From Actinomycetota bacterium (GTDB lineage: Bacteria > Actinomycetota > Thermoleophilia > Miltoncostaeales > Miltoncostaeaceae): a DNA stretch of 5,614 bases. Below the pieces are notes generated by a model. The model was not told where the DNA came from, did no database searches, and worked only from the letters and a program-made list of their open reading frames with translations. The position numbers were made by a program, and so were the translations under genes. The DNA lies in contig SXZC01000232.1 in assembly GCA_005788075.1 (NCBI GenBank), positions 1 through 5,614 on the forward strand. The letters run 5' to 3'. This document shows positions 5,248-5,614 of the stretch, one piece after another. How positions within the stretch are numbered: position 1 is the stretch's first letter; every line of letters begins with the position of its first letter.

Positions 5248-5614
5248 CCGACAGGGTCCGCGCCCTTGGCCGCAGCGCGCCGGTGATCGCCCTTTCCCTG
5301 GTGGTGGCGATCGCGGTGGGGCTGCGCCTCTACGTGCTGACCACGCCCGTCATGCGCCTCGAGGGCGACGAGGGCGTGACCGGGGTGATGGCGCAGAACA
5401 TCCTCAACGGCGACTTCCCCATGTACTTCGGGGTGCAGAGCTATCAGGGGGCGCTTGAGCAGTACCTGCAGGCGCCGCTGCTCTGGGTGCTGCCGGATAC
5501 CCCCTTCGTCCTGCGCCTCATACAAGTGGCGCTGGTGGCCCTCATCCTCGTGGCCACCTACCTCGTGGCCACCCGCGTCACTCGGTCGCGCTGGGGCGGA
5601 GTGCTGGCGGCTGC
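5244..5614 (+). CDS. Polytopic GT-C membrane glycosyltransferase, second copy (3' end outside window)
   Basis: GTG 5244 overlaps the preceding stop as GTGA and opens a frame that runs off the right edge after 123 complete codons. A basic N terminus (VTDRVRALGR) is followed by a span at about 13-32, an outer loop with EGDEGVTGVM (40-49), and a second span near 90-109. Over residues 38-97 I count 44 of 60 identities with residues 42-101 of the GT-C protein encoded at 2463-4040, including GDEGVTGVMAQ and the EQYLQA stretch. The acidic Asp/Glu residues expected to be catalytic in GT-C enzymes are kept. Its full length, later spans and tail cannot be seen. It is very probably co-translated with the GT4 gene it overlaps. 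The role is inferred to be sugar transfer from a lipid-linked donor on the outer face. Confidence 0.85.
   Translation, partial: MTDRVRALGRSAPVIALSLVVAIAVGLRLYVLTTPVMRLEGDEGVTGVMAQNILNGDFPMYFGVQSYQGALEQYLQAPLLWVLPDTPFVLRLIQVALVALILVATYLVATRVTRSRWGGVLAA

Overview
This window looks like chromosomal DNA from a high-GC bacterium, most probably an actinobacterium. It is visibly GC-rich throughout, codon third positions are strongly G/C biased, GTG starts occur, and none of the starts has a strong GGAGG-type ribosome binding site. A deep-branching, often uncultured group such as Thermoleophilia would fit, but this is an inference from style and not a marker-based assignment. All genes lie on the + strand. 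I see no rRNA, tRNA, CRISPR array, insertion sequence or phage gene.

Layout. Positions 1-120 hold the last 39 codons of a protein that ends in a single membrane span and a run of five arginines. After a 36-base gap come two overlapping GT4-type glycosyltransferase genes (157-1257 and 1254-2348, sharing ATGA). A 114-base gap (2349-2462) with a small perfect hairpin follows, then a polytopic membrane glycosyltransferase of the GT-C type (2463-4040). A 133-base gap (4041-4173) carries the best promoter-like sequence in the window and a 34-codon reading frame. That frame ends in an ATGA overlap with a third GT4-type gene (4174-5247). The third GT4 gene overlaps by GTGA a second GT-C gene (5244 onward), which is a close paralogue of the first and runs off the window.

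How the genes fit together. The GT4 enzymes should work on the cytoplasmic side with nucleotide-sugar donors, and the GT-C enzymes on the outer face with lipid-phosphate-sugar donors. Together they suggest a locus that builds a cell-surface polysaccharide, glycolipid or protein-linked glycan. The order GT4-GT4-GTC then GT4-GTC looks like a module that was duplicated and diverged. The donor sugars and the acceptor cannot be read from the sequence. No undescribed system is demonstrated. The points most worth a second look are the GT-C duplication and the possible leaderless small reading frame coupled to the third GT4 gene.
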